Assembly (NCBI GenBank): GCA_049487715.1 | Contig: CP150570.1 | Span: 434,001-498,000 of the forward strand | Reading direction: 5' to 3' | DNA: 64,000 nucleotides | Origin: Pycnococcus provasolii | Lineage: Eukaryota > Chlorophyta > Pseudoscourfieldiophyceae > Pseudoscourfieldiales | Shown here: piece by piece, positions 17,902 to 27,641 of the stretch | Position numbering within the stretch: the first letter of the stretch is position 1 | Layout of the letters: every line of letters starts with the position of its first letter | Notes under the pieces: generated by a model | The model's database searches: none | Told to the model about the DNA's origin: nothing | The model's input: the letters and a program-made list of their open reading frames with translations, nothing else | Made by a program: the position numbers and the translations under genes

Positions 17902-18142
17902 ATGACCTCAGAGAAGAAGTCGGCCGCACACGCACAGATGACCTCGGAGAAGAAGTCGGCCGCACAGGCACAGATGACCTCGGAGGAGAAGTCGACCGCA
18001 CACGCACAGATGACCTCAGAGAAAAAGTCGGCCGCACAGGCACAGATGACCTCAGAGAAGAAGTCGGCCGCACAGGCACAGATGACCTCAGAGAAGAAGT
18101 CGGCCGCACAGGCACAGATGACCTCAGAGAAGAAGTCGGCGT
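17885..18142 (+). repeat. 39-bp tandem repeat in coding sequence
   Basis: About 6.6 copies of a 39-base unit (CACAGATGACCTCAGAGAAG core plus AAGTCGGCCGCACAGG). Copies differ at a few bases, some silent (CTCAGA/CTCGGA). The unit length is a multiple of three, so copy-number change keeps the frame. Confidence 0.9.
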
Positions 18143-19011
18143 CCTCAGAGAACGCACACGTGCCTAAGGAGGCGTCCTCGTCAGACACGGCGGCGGCACA
18201 ACAACAGAGTGCAGCAACTTCCATCAGAAGAGGGTCCGCCATGAGCTTTCCGCGCGAAATGGAGGATACCGACTGGACGCAGAGATACCGACGCTTCCGC
18301 CCGCTGGATGTGAAACAAGCGCGACTGCACGCCATACGCAAGGGCGCGGTGAAACTCGCTGTGTTCGGCGCGATGCTTGCAGGAATACCACACGCCGTGA
18401 TCGCTGCCCGACGTGCCATAAAGAGAAGAAGGAAGCGTGGCTCAGCAAGCACGCACGAAACAACGCCTGCAAAAGTGTCGTCGCCACCTCCCCCACTGCC
18501 TCTGCAGACGCCGCTACCCGCACCAACGCCGTCGAGCCCGTGGGTCGAAAGCTCGCCAAAGCCGCTCATCGAACGACTTCGGCCAGCTCTCGACAACTCC
18601 GTCGCTGTGCTGGCGGGCATGAAGCGAGGTGTGAGCGAACTTCGCCGAGGCATCGAAGTCCGCTGGCACCGGTGGAGAGAGTCTACAGCAATTCAAAAGG
18701 CTGCCAAGGCGTCGCCAGCAGAGGGTGTCGCACAGGCAACCTTGAACCTGTCGATGGAGCCCACGCCGCTGAGCTTGCACAACAAGCGAGTCCGGCCGGC
18801 AGAATCCACCACGCCGCCAAGAACGCCGACGATGCCAACGCGCTTGTCCACGCCACTCGAGGAGAAGGAAAATATCGCCAACAACGTGGATCAGGCGCCC
18901 GTAACACCGCCGCCGACGATAGCTGCGCCCGCCGTCACGTCGTCGTTCCGCTTCCTCGACATCAATCCCATCGAGCTCTACTCACCTGGGGCGACGCCGC
19001 AGAGTGACTGA
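17902..19011 (+). CDS. Protein with N-terminal 13-residue tandem repeats and one membrane segment
   Basis: 369 residues from the ATG at 17902. Begins with about seven copies of a 13-residue unit of the type MTSEKKSAAQAQ/H (39-base tandem repeat, 17885-18142), strongly charged and probably helical. Then RLHAIRKGAVKLAVFGAMLAGIPHAVIAARRAIKRRRKRG gives a hydrophobic helix (about 155-175) followed by a basic cluster. The rest is Pro/Thr-rich with TP and SP sites (TPPRTPTMPTRLSTPLEEKEN), possibly phosphorylated. I recognise no family. Confidence 0.7.
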   Translation: MTSEKKSAAHAQMTSEKKSAAQAQMTSEEKSTAHAQMTSEKKSAAQAQMTSEKKSAAQAQMTSEKKSAAQAQMTSEKKSASSENAHVPKEASSSDTAAAQQQSAATSIRRGSAMSFPREMEDTDWTQRYRRFRPLDVKQARLHAIRKGAVKLAVFGAMLAGIPHAVIAARRAIKRRRKRGSASTHETTPAKVSSPPPPLPLQTPLPAPTPSSPWVESSPKPLIERLRPALDNSVAVLAGMKRGVSELRRGIEVRWHRWRESTAIQKAAKASPAEGVAQATLNLSMEPTPLSLHNKRVRPAESTTPPRTPTMPTRLSTPLEEKENIANNVDQAPVTPPPTIAAPAVTSSFRFLDINPIELYSPGATPQSD

Positions 19012-19218
19012 TCGACCATGTGTACAGTGTAAATAATGACGTGTGCCTTTTTTGTGATTATATGTGCCCGTTTTGTTGTGACGGAACGAGGAGGGTGGGC
19101 ATGGCGGAACATGGCGGGTTGGTGGACCGTGGCGTGGGCGTGTGTATTATTGAACTTCTCTATTCGGTTTGCGACTACATAATCCATTTGATTCAAAATT
19201 CGGGTTCGCTTCGCGTGC

Positions 19219-21840
19219 TTATGCGCCGATGCGACTTCCAGCCATGTCACGCAGACGCTCAAAAATGCTCATTGCCTGCGCGTCGAAGCCTCCGGCAAAC
19301 TGGTGGCATCGGAAAGCGAAGCGAACACCCTCGAGGAGGAGATACTCGCGCTGCGGATCGTCGCACATGCTCGGGTCCTGTCCGATGAGCTCCACCTGCC
19401 TAATGACGCGCGTCATGTACGCGCGAGCGAGGTCCACTGTCGCCATCCGGCACTCGCCGAGAAGGCCGTTATCCATCATCCATTTGCTAGGGAGTGACTG
19501 TCCCTTCAGGCGCTTCACCACGTCGTCCCGATTGCGCAGCAATGCGTAGATCTTCGCCTCCACGCGCTCCATCTGCGCGAATGCAAGCGCGCATGCTGTA
19601 TCGTCGTCGGTGAAGGCTTGCAAGTCAAGAACTTTGGCACCGACATCCTTCGTCGCTCCCTTGAGCGCCGTGAGCTCAGCATGCTCGCACGCGCACTCGC
19701 GAAGCGCATCCTCCTTCGCCTCGGGCCACTCGAAGTGCTTCAGCACCGCACGCTCGTCGACGAGGAATGCGAGCTCAGAGTCGAGCCAAGCAACGAACGC
19801 TGCAATGCACTCGACGTCATCGGTGTGCACCGCCTTGACTGCGTCCGCAAGTGCCACGACGAACTCCGCCTGGTCCTCGACATCGTACTTCACAGCGAGG
19901 AGGTGAGCAGATCGACCCTCGATCTCCTGCACCATGTCTGCGCCCGAGTCACCCTTGACACCTCCCATTTCTCCTGCCGTTCGATCGACGTGTTTTTCAT
20001 TTTCGCGACGCATCAGCATCTGGTACAGCTGCACGACCTCCGGCGCTTTTTGGAATCCCATCGACGCGCGAATTGAATTCCATCCACGTGCACCGCCTGC
20101 GCCCATCGGTGGAGGCGGAGGGGGAGGCGGCGCCCCACCTCGCACGCCTGGCGTCGGCGGCGGCGGCGGCGGAGGGGGAGGTGGAACCCCTCCGCCTGCG
20201 CTGGGTCCTGCGGCATTCTGCTTGCTGGGAGCCTTCATTAGAGGCGGCTTGGACGGAATGCGTGTCGGTCTTCGCTCCACCTCCGGCTTGTCGCGAACGC
20301 TTCTTGTAGACCGCAGCCGTTCATTTGCCGCCTCAATCTCCGCCTCGGTGACTGAGTTTGCCTTGGCCATATTTTTGAAGTGCGATGCACGTTTTGCGGT
20401 TGGATCGTGCGGGCTCTTTGCGCCCTCCGCGTGTCCCATGACGCCGCAGTTTGCTCCCTCGATGACTCGGCCGAGGCTCACGGCACCTCCACCTCCGCCA
20501 AGCACGGCACCACCTGCGCGCGGCGGGGACATCGTTCCCATCATGCCACCTCGCTCAGACGCGCGCTCGAGCATGGTCATGAACGACCCACCTGCGAGCT
20601 CCGCTCGCTTCTGTTCCGCCGTCGGGCTCGTGTCTCCAGCCGTCTTCGCCGCCTTGTTTCCGTCAGCGCCGTCGTCGTCCTTGCCTCGCTTTCCAAACAG
20701 CCGTCCAATCACGCCACGTTTTCCGGACTTGCCGTCGTCCTTCTTTCCGTTTCGTGCATTTTCGAGCTCCCCGTGCCTGGCAGCTCGGTCCATCTCATCC
20801 TCACGCGAGTAAGCCTCCATCAGCTTCTTCGCCATCATCGAGCTTCGTGGCGACAGCGCGTTGTCTAGGTCAAGCGCGGTGAACGAGAGCGCGCCACCGG
20901 AGGCGGGCTCGCGTCCCGTTCGAATGCACTTGAGCTCGTACCTCAGGCACGCGTTGACCCACCTGAGGAAGACGAGTTCCTCCACCTCACTGAATCGAGC
21001 CTGCTGCAGCTTGTGCACCTCTTTCTTCAGTTCGTCATTCTCCTTGCTGACTTTGTTTGTCTTCTCGCTTTCCGCGAATACGCCGAAGCTGCTCTGCACG
21101 AGGCTGCCGCTGTTGCGTTTGTCTGTCGTCGGCGACATGGGCGCACCGCCGATTTGGTTTTCTGGTTTTGCGTTCGCCTTAAGTTTTTCCATTTCGGCTC
21201 GCCTTTTTTCCTTGATAAGTTCAGCACGCTGTTTCTCCACCTCCTTGAGTTTGAGTTGAGTTCGTTTGAGTTCGTCTTGCGTTTGTAGGAGCTGCAGCTC
21301 CGTTTCGTGGTCGCGCTGGCTTACGGTTGTTGCTGGGTTGTGATTTTCCGCGTAGGGGAACCTTTCGTCGGCGTAGTCGAAGTGGTCGTCGCGCGTCGCG
21401 GGCATGGGCATGATTTTTGGGCTCTGAGCTGCTGGTGCTGGTGCTGGTGCTGCTGTGTTGTTGTTGTTGGTGGTGGTGCGCGTTGTTGTTTGTTGGCGGA
21501 GTGCTGCTGTTGGCTTCGTTTTGCTGTTGGAAGCGGCTGGTTTGTTTGTGGTTGTTGAGGGAGCGACAGCAGGAGCACGTTGTTGTTGTTGTTGTTGTTG
21601 TTTTTGTTTTTGTTTTTGCTGTTGAGTTGCGGATGGTGCAGCCGGAGCGTTGCGTGCACGCAAGACAGCGTCCTCTTCTTTCATGTTTTTCTGCGGCTGC
21701 GGCTGCGGCTGCGGCTGAGCTTGGCCTGTGCGTGCTGCAACGAACGCCGCGACATCTTCGTCGCACTCACCCATGTCGAAGTCGAATCCCGCCATCGACA
21801 ACGCAGGAGCATGAGCGTTGTTACGGGAGGAGGGCGGCAT
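19219..21840 (-). CDS. CHUP1-like chloroplast positioning protein
   Basis: 873 residues from the ATG at 21838-21840. In plants CHUP1 sits on the outer chloroplast envelope and polymerises actin for light-driven chloroplast movement. Diagnostic regions: EELVFLRWVNACLRYELK after a coiled coil (about 180-290), Pro runs with profilin-binding character (about 545-580), and a C-terminal domain with APEVVQLYQMLMRRE, EIEGRSAHLLAVKYDVE, AFVAWLDSELAFLVDERAVLKHFEWPE and LLLEGVRFAFRCHQFAGGFD. The N-terminus is Gln/Asn/Thr-rich, and the hydrophobic membrane-anchoring start of land-plant CHUP1 is not visible. Convergent with the repeat gene before it. Confidence 0.9.
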   Translation of the reverse strand: MPPSSRNNAHAPALSMAGFDFDMGECDEDVAAFVAARTGQAQPQPQPQPQKNMKEEDAVLRARNAPAAPSATQQQKQKQKQQQQQQQRAPAVAPSTTTNKPAASNSKTKPTAALRQQTTTRTTTNNNNTAAPAPAPAAQSPKIMPMPATRDDHFDYADERFPYAENHNPATTVSQRDHETELQLLQTQDELKRTQLKLKEVEKQRAELIKEKRRAEMEKLKANAKPENQIGGAPMSPTTDKRNSGSLVQSSFGVFAESEKTNKVSKENDELKKEVHKLQQARFSEVEELVFLRWVNACLRYELKCIRTGREPASGGALSFTALDLDNALSPRSSMMAKKLMEAYSREDEMDRAARHGELENARNGKKDDGKSGKRGVIGRLFGKRGKDDDGADGNKAAKTAGDTSPTAEQKRAELAGGSFMTMLERASERGGMMGTMSPPRAGGAVLGGGGGAVSLGRVIEGANCGVMGHAEGAKSPHDPTAKRASHFKNMAKANSVTEAEIEAANERLRSTRSVRDKPEVERRPTRIPSKPPLMKAPSKQNAAGPSAGGGVPPPPPPPPPPTPGVRGGAPPPPPPPPMGAGGARGWNSIRASMGFQKAPEVVQLYQMLMRRENEKHVDRTAGEMGGVKGDSGADMVQEIEGRSAHLLAVKYDVEDQAEFVVALADAVKAVHTDDVECIAAFVAWLDSELAFLVDERAVLKHFEWPEAKEDALRECACEHAELTALKGATKDVGAKVLDLQAFTDDDTACALAFAQMERVEAKIYALLRNRDDVVKRLKGQSLPSKWMMDNGLLGECRMATVDLARAYMTRVIRQVELIGQDPSMCDDPQREYLLLEGVRFAFRCHQFAGGFDAQAMSIFERLRDMAGSRIGA

Positions 21841-22830
21841 GACTTGACTGTCTGGCTAACGTCTTATGACAAGTATGACAAAACGAGCCTGTTTGTTGTT
21901 GTTGTTGTTATTGTTGAGCCTCGCCGCAAGTCTTCCTAGGAAAGTGCCACCAAGGCAAGGAAATGACCGGTAACTTCTTAAGAATCAGTCGCGCGGCCTT
22001 CTTCCCTTACTTAAGTCAAGTCTGTTAACAAGTACTGGTTAAGGTGCCCCGTACTGACCAAGTTCCAGCGCACTAGTGAAGTTGTTTTGCTCGCCAAAGA
22101 GAGATTACGATGAGAGGAGATAAGATGCGCACACGCAACGGAATAATGTTTGTGCAATGTTTGTGCAAGCAACAGGCAGGCGACCTAATCTTAAGGCAAC
22201 GAAGGCCGACTGGACTTGGACTTGGACAAAGAAGAGTGCAAGGCACAAGGGGCAAAGAGAAAGAAAGAGGAGAAAAGAGCATAGGGGGGAAAGGGAAAGC
22301 AACGGAAAGGGGCATATCTGTCAATTTATTTCCGTGTTCCAAAGGGAAACGGGGAATCGGGTCGGGACATAATAAGAATGGGTGGCTGATTGGTGGCTGA
22401 TTGTTTGGGTCGAAGCGAATTAACAACCATTGGCAATTGGGCTGTTGGGGGGTTAGGGGTTAGGTGTCTGCCCGAGAACGAAATGGACAGTTTACCTGTG
22501 ACTCCTCAGGGTAGTAGGGAACGGATGGATCGTAGGGAACTGTAGGGAACAGTAGGGAACGAAAGAAAGAGAGAGTTCGGGGTTTCAGGTGAGACCTTTC
22601 GGGGTTTCAGGGGAGACCTTTCTTATCTTATAGGGGTTTCAGGTGATGGGGGAGACCTTTCTTATAGGGGTTTCAGGTGATGAGACCTTTCCCTTTCTTA
22701 TTAGGGGTTTCATGTGAGACCTTTCTGATCTTATTCGGGGTTTCTTTCCCCTGAGGCGTTTTTTCCCTTTTTCCCTTCCACGTCCGCAAGACGTTTTTTT
22801 TCACTATCCCATTTTGACTTTTTCCCTCCC
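21841..22830. promoter_or_regulatory. Divergent 990-bp spacer with direct repeats of GGGGTTTCAGGTGAGACC type
   Basis: Between CHUP1 and the thioesterase. No convincing ORF. From about 22575 to 22745 a degenerate unit (GGGGTTTCAGGTGA, then GAGACCTTTCTTAT) recurs about six times. GGGGGGTTAGGGGTTAGG is at about 22446-22463. Further upstream are GTAGGGAAC copies (about 22512-22560). Confidence 0.5.
22575..22745 (+). repeat. Degenerate tandem repeat, GGGGTTTCAGG/GAGACCTTTC units
   Basis: About six imperfect copies with variable spacing of the pair GGGGTTTCAKGTG + AGACCTTTC, 85-255 bases upstream of the thioesterase ATG. It is an expanded form of the spacer motif seen elsewhere. Confidence 0.75.
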
Positions 22831-24780
22831 ATGATGATGGGCATGACGACGACGACTGCCATGACATTCATGCGTGCTGGCTTCTCCAGGATGCATAAGT
22901 CGACTTTCCTTTCTTCGCGTTTCTTTCCAGTTCGAGCTCTTATGTCACCACCACCACCATTGGCACCATTGGCATGTCCTCTCATGTCCTTATGTTTGAG
23001 TCGTCTTCAGGCTGCTTCTCATTCTCATTCTCATTATTTGGGTGGTCATTCTCATCATTGTATGGGTATTCCGTCACCTTCTTCATCCTTACATTCATTC
23101 CCCTCTTTTTTCTCATCATCATCAGCAGCGTCATCCTTGTCGGATTCGAATTCGGATGCTTCATCGTCCGAGTCAGATTCCGTTCTGTCCGTTCCTTCGT
23201 TAGGACCATCAGATATGGTGCGGCAGAAATCATTTCATGAGATTGGTGGTGGTATGGATAGAGAAACATCTAATACTATGGTCGCGATGATGGGAGGCCT
23301 GACGAAGTCGGTCGTGAAAGTACCTCCCGAAAACTATGCCGCCATACTGCCGTACACGCACGACCTCGCGGAACGCAGAAATAAACCCATACACCTTCTT
23401 GAAGTACACGTCGCAGACACGCAGTCGTCAAAGCAAGAGAATCGAAGGACGCCGTGCGTTTCGTGGATATCTGTCACGTACCCGCTCGCTTCCAGCGCAC
23501 TCCTACGAGAACAGTACCAGAGATTCAAAACGACCGAACTCAGATTCGGAAAACTTGTCGAAGACATGGACGCACTCGCGGGAGACGTCGCAGTCAGACA
23601 CATGAAGGGAGGACACATACCCACAAACGAAGACAACAACAACACGTACGCACGACCGGGAAGCACGCCAACGTCAACCACCGTCGTCACCGCGAGCGTC
23701 GACCGCATCGCGTGGGTTAGCAGACCAGACAGTGGCGCGGACCTGCGACTCGAAGGGCAGGTGTCGTGGGTGGGAAAAAGCAGCTTAGAGGTGGTGGTGG
23801 CAGCACACCAAAGAAAAATGGACGCGTGGTCGCCGCTCGGAGAGGCACGACTCGTGTTCGTCGCCATGCCAACGGCGAGCGTCGCAGAGGCAAAGGCGAA
23901 GAAAATCAAACTCGAGCTCGTACCGCAGCTGCACCCAGCCACAGACAACGAAAAAAGACTGTTCCGTCGTGGGAACAGGTCACACGAAGCGCGCACGAAG
24001 CTGCGAAGTGAGGAGCGCAACAGGAGGCGTGCTGCAGGTCTCAGCGAAAAGTCCCTCGACGCCATGTACGCGCTGCCAACGCCGCAGGAGACGGGCATGC
24101 TTCACAGGCACCTCCTCCGCTGGAGCGGAGAGGGCCTGCGCACGGCGCGCACCGTGCTCAGCTACGACAGGCCGCTCATCGAGGTGAGCGACGTGCCGGA
24201 CACGGCAGCCACGCTCGTACCGCCCATTCCCATCGAACGCACCGTGGTTTCGAACAGCTTGCTCATGCACGCACAGGAGCGAAATGCCAATGGCCTGATG
24301 TTCGGAGGCCACCTGATGCGAGAGTGCATCGAGCTCGCTTGGATCGCCGCGTATCGCCACGTTGGCGCTGTGTCCGAGCACGGCGGCGCGTCCGCCGCCA
24401 CAAGCCCGCTCAGGCTAGCATTTGTGGACGACGTGTCGTTCCGCCGTCCCGTTCCCGTGGGATCTGTTCTCGACCTCAGCGCGACGGTCGCTCGCGTGGA
24501 GATGGGCAAGCCGGGCGACGAAGATGGCGCTGCGCTTCGCCTTTGGGTGTACGTAGACGCGAACGTTCACGTCGGACACGAGCACGGATCCAGGGCGCAA
24601 GATGCCGAGGGTTTGCCAACGACGAGCATGCTGCTGCAATTTCAGGTGGACTACGAGGGTGTAGGCGTGGACGAAAATGCACTCGAGGCTTGCCGCCACG
24701 TTCCTCTCGTGTATGCGAGAAGTTATAAGGCTGCCCTGCAGCAGATGAGAAGTCGGAGGCACACGTCAAAGATAAGTTAG
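22831..24780 (+). CDS. Acyl-CoA thioesterase, double-hotdog ACOT9 type
   Basis: 649 residues from the ATG at 22831. Hydrolyses acyl-CoA to free acid and CoA. The second hotdog is clear: NSLLMHAQERNANGLMFGGHLMRECIELAWIAAYRHVG (about 470-510), followed by VDDVSFRRPVPVGSVLDLSATV and LWVYVDANVHV. The first hotdog spans about 195-350 (ITYPLASS-like start, DRIAWVSRPDSGADLRLEGQVSWVG). Both match the ACOT9/ACOT10 (BFIT-like) arrangement. The N-terminus is Met-rich with basic residues and no acids (TFMRAGFSRMHKS...SSRFFPVRAL), consistent with a mitochondrial or plastid presequence, followed by a His/Ser-rich spacer. Confidence 0.87.
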   Translation: MMMGMTTTTAMTFMRAGFSRMHKSTFLSSRFFPVRALMSPPPPLAPLACPLMSLCLSRLQAASHSHSHYLGGHSHHCMGIPSPSSSLHSFPSFFSSSSAASSLSDSNSDASSSESDSVLSVPSLGPSDMVRQKSFHEIGGGMDRETSNTMVAMMGGLTKSVVKVPPENYAAILPYTHDLAERRNKPIHLLEVHVADTQSSKQENRRTPCVSWISVTYPLASSALLREQYQRFKTTELRFGKLVEDMDALAGDVAVRHMKGGHIPTNEDNNNTYARPGSTPTSTTVVTASVDRIAWVSRPDSGADLRLEGQVSWVGKSSLEVVVAAHQRKMDAWSPLGEARLVFVAMPTASVAEAKAKKIKLELVPQLHPATDNEKRLFRRGNRSHEARTKLRSEERNRRRAAGLSEKSLDAMYALPTPQETGMLHRHLLRWSGEGLRTARTVLSYDRPLIEVSDVPDTAATLVPPIPIERTVVSNSLLMHAQERNANGLMFGGHLMRECIELAWIAAYRHVGAVSEHGGASAATSPLRLAFVDDVSFRRPVPVGSVLDLSATVARVEMGKPGDEDGAALRLWVYVDANVHVGHEHGSRAQDAEGLPTTSMLLQFQVDYEGVGVDENALEACRHVPLVYARSYKAALQQMRSRRHTSKIS

Positions 24781-24931
24781 TTAGACTAAGGTTATTAGAT
24801 TTTTATTTATAAAATAGGGTAGTTTCGTGTAGGTAGGTGTGTTATAACTTATATTATTTGTAGGTTTTAGATTCTATTAATTTTTCATACTTTTTCACAT
24901 GTTGCTGCCCAAAAAAAAACAACGGCTGATG

Positions 24932-26131
24932 CTAATTCCCAGTTGGCCGTCCCACGGCCGCCGCGTACGAGCGCGGCCCCGTGCTTCCGTTCATCGCCGC
25001 CTCCGCCGCCGCCTCCGCATCGGCGATCCTCTGAGCTTCCGCGACAATCTCCGCCGCCTGCTGCGCAGCCGCTGCGGCTGCCGCCGCCTGCTGCTGCGCC
25101 TGCTGAATCGTTGCCGTGGCTGCCGCCATCGCGGCGAACGCCGGCTCGTATTGCATCACGGGCGACGGCGTATCCACCGCCGCCGCGGCAGCCATCGCGT
25201 ACGGCATGCCCGTCGGCGTTCCCGCAGCCTTGAAGAGATGCTCGGCGTACCTGCGCAGCTCCTCAGGAACGACGTGCAGGCGAAAGTCGACAAGGTTGAG
25301 CAGGTGCAGCTCGAGCTTATTCATCTCCGCCGTGGCGATGCCTCCGACACGGGCGTAGTACGCGTTGTTGTAGAAGGCGTCGTCGAGAAACTTGGCAGCG
25401 ATCATGATCGACGTCATGAGCAGGCGGTGCACGTTGTGCCTCGTGAGAGGCAGTGTTCCGGTGATGGACCCACGCCTCGCGGCACGGTCGAGGTACGCGA
25501 ATGCCGCGACGAAGCAGATGGGGCTGGCGTGCGCGTACCGGTGTATGCGCTCGAGGTAGCTGAGGATGGGTATGGTTGGCGGCCTCGCGGCGTGAAAGAC
25601 GGCGAATGCCGGTTCTGGACTTCCCGCATCGGCACCCGCGTTGGCGAGTGCTATTTCCGACGCGACGACGAGCGCCTCGAGCGTGCTTGCGAGCAGCGAG
25701 ACGACACGGGGCAGAGCGGCGTCGTACAGGAGCTGGTTCCATCCTGCGGCGAGGTCCTCGGGCGCGTCGTAGTAGAGGTAGTCTTGGTCTTGGTTGTTTG
25801 TTGTTTGGTTGTGCGCTTGGCTATTTTGGCTACGGCTCGTGGTGGCAGTAGTAGAAGAGGTGGTGGCGGTATTGTTGTTGTTGGAAGTAGAAGCAGTCGT
25901 ATTATTCTGCTGCTGCTGCTGCTGCTGTTGGTGGTATTTTTTTGGTGTTGTTGCTGGTGCGTTCGTCGTGGGTTGCGGTGGTGGTGATGGCTGCTGGTAG
26001 TGGGGTGATGGTAGTTGTTGGTGGTTGTTTGCGGTGGTGTGGGTGTGGGTGTGGGTGGTATGGGTGTGGTGTACAGGAGTTGGTGCCACCGGGTGTACGG
26101 GCGACGCCGCCGCCGTCAGCATGGCTGCCAT
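24932..26131 (-). CDS. Cyclin, P/U type (PHO80-like)
   Basis: 399 residues from the ATG at 26129-26131. The cyclin box is in about 170-305: FHAARPPTIPILSYLERIHRYAH, SPICFVAAFAYLDRAARRG, TRHNVHRLLMTSIMIAAKFLDD, YNNAYYARVGGIATAEMNKLELHLLNLVDFRLHV. This is the signature of plant CYCP/CYCU and yeast Pho80 cyclins, which bind CDKA/Pho85-like kinases and often link nutrient status to division. The N-terminal 120 residues are low complexity (His/Thr/Gln/Asn runs). The C-terminus is Ala/Gln-rich, probably coiled. Convergent with the thioesterase, about 150 bp apart. Confidence 0.92.
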   Translation of the reverse strand: MAAMLTAAASPVHPVAPTPVHHTHTTHTHTHTTANNHQQLPSPHYQQPSPPPQPTTNAPATTPKKYHQQQQQQQQNNTTASTSNNNNTATTSSTTATTSRSQNSQAHNQTTNNQDQDYLYYDAPEDLAAGWNQLLYDAALPRVVSLLASTLEALVVASEIALANAGADAGSPEPAFAVFHAARPPTIPILSYLERIHRYAHASPICFVAAFAYLDRAARRGSITGTLPLTRHNVHRLLMTSIMIAAKFLDDAFYNNAYYARVGGIATAEMNKLELHLLNLVDFRLHVVPEELRRYAEHLFKAAGTPTGMPYAMAAAAAVDTPSPVMQYEPAFAAMAAATATIQQAQQQAAAAAAAAQQAAEIVAEAQRIADAEAAAEAAMNGSTGPRSYAAAVGRPTGN

Positions 26132-27641
26132 ACTTTAGTACCACTGCTGCTGCAAAGAAGGCTCTGGCGATTCAGAGGCTTCTTCGAGTGTGGCAAAAAA
26201 CAAAAAAAAAACTCTTTTGCCAGCCCACCACAGTGGTTGGTGGTCACACTTCACAGCAGCGATGACGTGCTACTGCTGTGTTTGGTACCACGTAGGAAAG
26301 GTGCCCCCGAGGACAGGAGACCTAACCTAAACCTCCTACGATGAGGAGGCTGCTGCGGAGGCCAACCGCCAGCACAGCACAGGGGGCGCTGCGCGCTGAC
26401 CCGGCCTCACACACTGCTGTGTGTGCAGAGCTGTATGTCCTCCAGTGCTAAGGGTTAGGGTGTGAGTAAGTGTGAGAGTGTTGTCAGTGAGCGAGCCACT
26501 GAGCTAACCAGCGCCACGCAGCTCGAGGCACGTCGAGCGAGCGAGCGACGACGACGATGGAGCGGCGACAAACGCGCGATGGAAATCTGCTTTGGTGCGA
26601 AGAGGAGGAGAAATAAAATAATCAATTATTTTATTTTATTCTTTTTTTTTATATTTACTGGAGGTTTGGTCGAGGTTACTCGTATGTTTTCCCCCATTTT
26701 ATTTATTTTATTTTATTTATTTTATTTTTTTTGTTTTTTTCGTGTTTTGATCACGTTATGGGAACATTCTTGCGATGGGACGGATCACAGTCCTCCGGGG
26801 GCGTGGGTCCCGATGTACATACCGTGCTGGCGCGAGCCTTTTTGATGGGCACTTTGCACAGGGCGGCGCCGCGGCGCACTTAGTCTATGATAGAACTATG
26901 ATAAACCTAGCGGCGAACGACGGCGGACGCGTGCGATCTTGATGAATGCTTTTGCAAACTTATACGTAAAAAAAGAGCGCAAAAAACGAAGAAAAAAAAA
27001 TGGCGATGAAAGAGCGAGAGTCAGTAAGTCTCTGCTCGCTGGTGCACGCCTCGCCTTGTTCAATACTTTTTAAAGCTTAATGATGTAGGCGACGGAATTC
27101 GAGCCGAACCACAACGACGGCAAAAACAACAACGATGGCAATAAAAATGAGCCAAAGGAAAGAGACGTTGCCTTGGAAAACAGCGAGTCAAGCTAGTACT
27201 ACGGTAGTGCGTGAAACAAGGCGAGAACAACTCCTCTAGGGAGCACAAACCTGTAAAACCACAAGCGGGCAGTGTAACAACATGTTCCGCGTTGCGTGCT
27301 CCTCCTCACCCTCACCTTGATGAGCCAAGGTACTTAGCTGTGAGAGGGGACTGTGATAGGGGGAGAGAGAAGGAGATGGACGGCTCACAAAAAAAGAGAG
27401 CAAGAGTGTCGGCTCGGAGAGAGCAAAGGGTGCGCCCACAATCATTCTCGTAGTCTCCGAAAACTCCTCCAACAGGCATGGTGGTCTTTTTTAATCTTTT
27501 TCAGCCCGTTTCTTCGAGGGGGGGGGGGGGGTTAAAATTCGAAGGCCGTTCGGTTCGGGGACCCCTCCCTTTTCTTTTTTTCCGAGCGTGTGAGAAGGAC
27601 CCGATCGAAACATCCAAAAACCCACTTCACGAGGGGCTGGC
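26132..27641. other. 1.5-kb divergent spacer, cyclin / NlpC-P60-like gene
   Basis: Nothing clearly coding. TAAGGGTTAGGGTG at about 26450-26461. A very AT-rich patch of TTTTATTTTATT repeats at about 26620-26740. A poly-A run near 26990. A poly-G tract (about 27519-27531) lies about 110 bases upstream of the next ATG. Short ORFs here have no protein-like composition. Confidence 0.4.

Noticed and set aside
17877-18653. 258-codon frame antisense to the 39-bp repeat (ADFFSEVICACA units)
   Set aside because: Tandem repeats of a multiple of three keep several frames open. The sense frame has a better start and a plausible downstream protein.
19219-21840. Initial reading of this gene as an FH2 formin because of its Pro runs
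   Set aside because: The C-terminal motifs (LRWVNACLRYEL, VDERAVLKHFEWPE, FAFRCHQFAGGFD) are those of CHUP1, not FH2.
24899-25987. 362-codon frame opposite the cyclin gene
   Set aside because: Arg-rich mirror of the cyclin coding sequence; the cyclin box on the other strand is unambiguous.
26462-26845. 127-codon frame in the cyclin/NlpC-like spacer
   Set aside because: Phe/Leu/Ile run from TTTTATTT repeats; no protein-like pattern.
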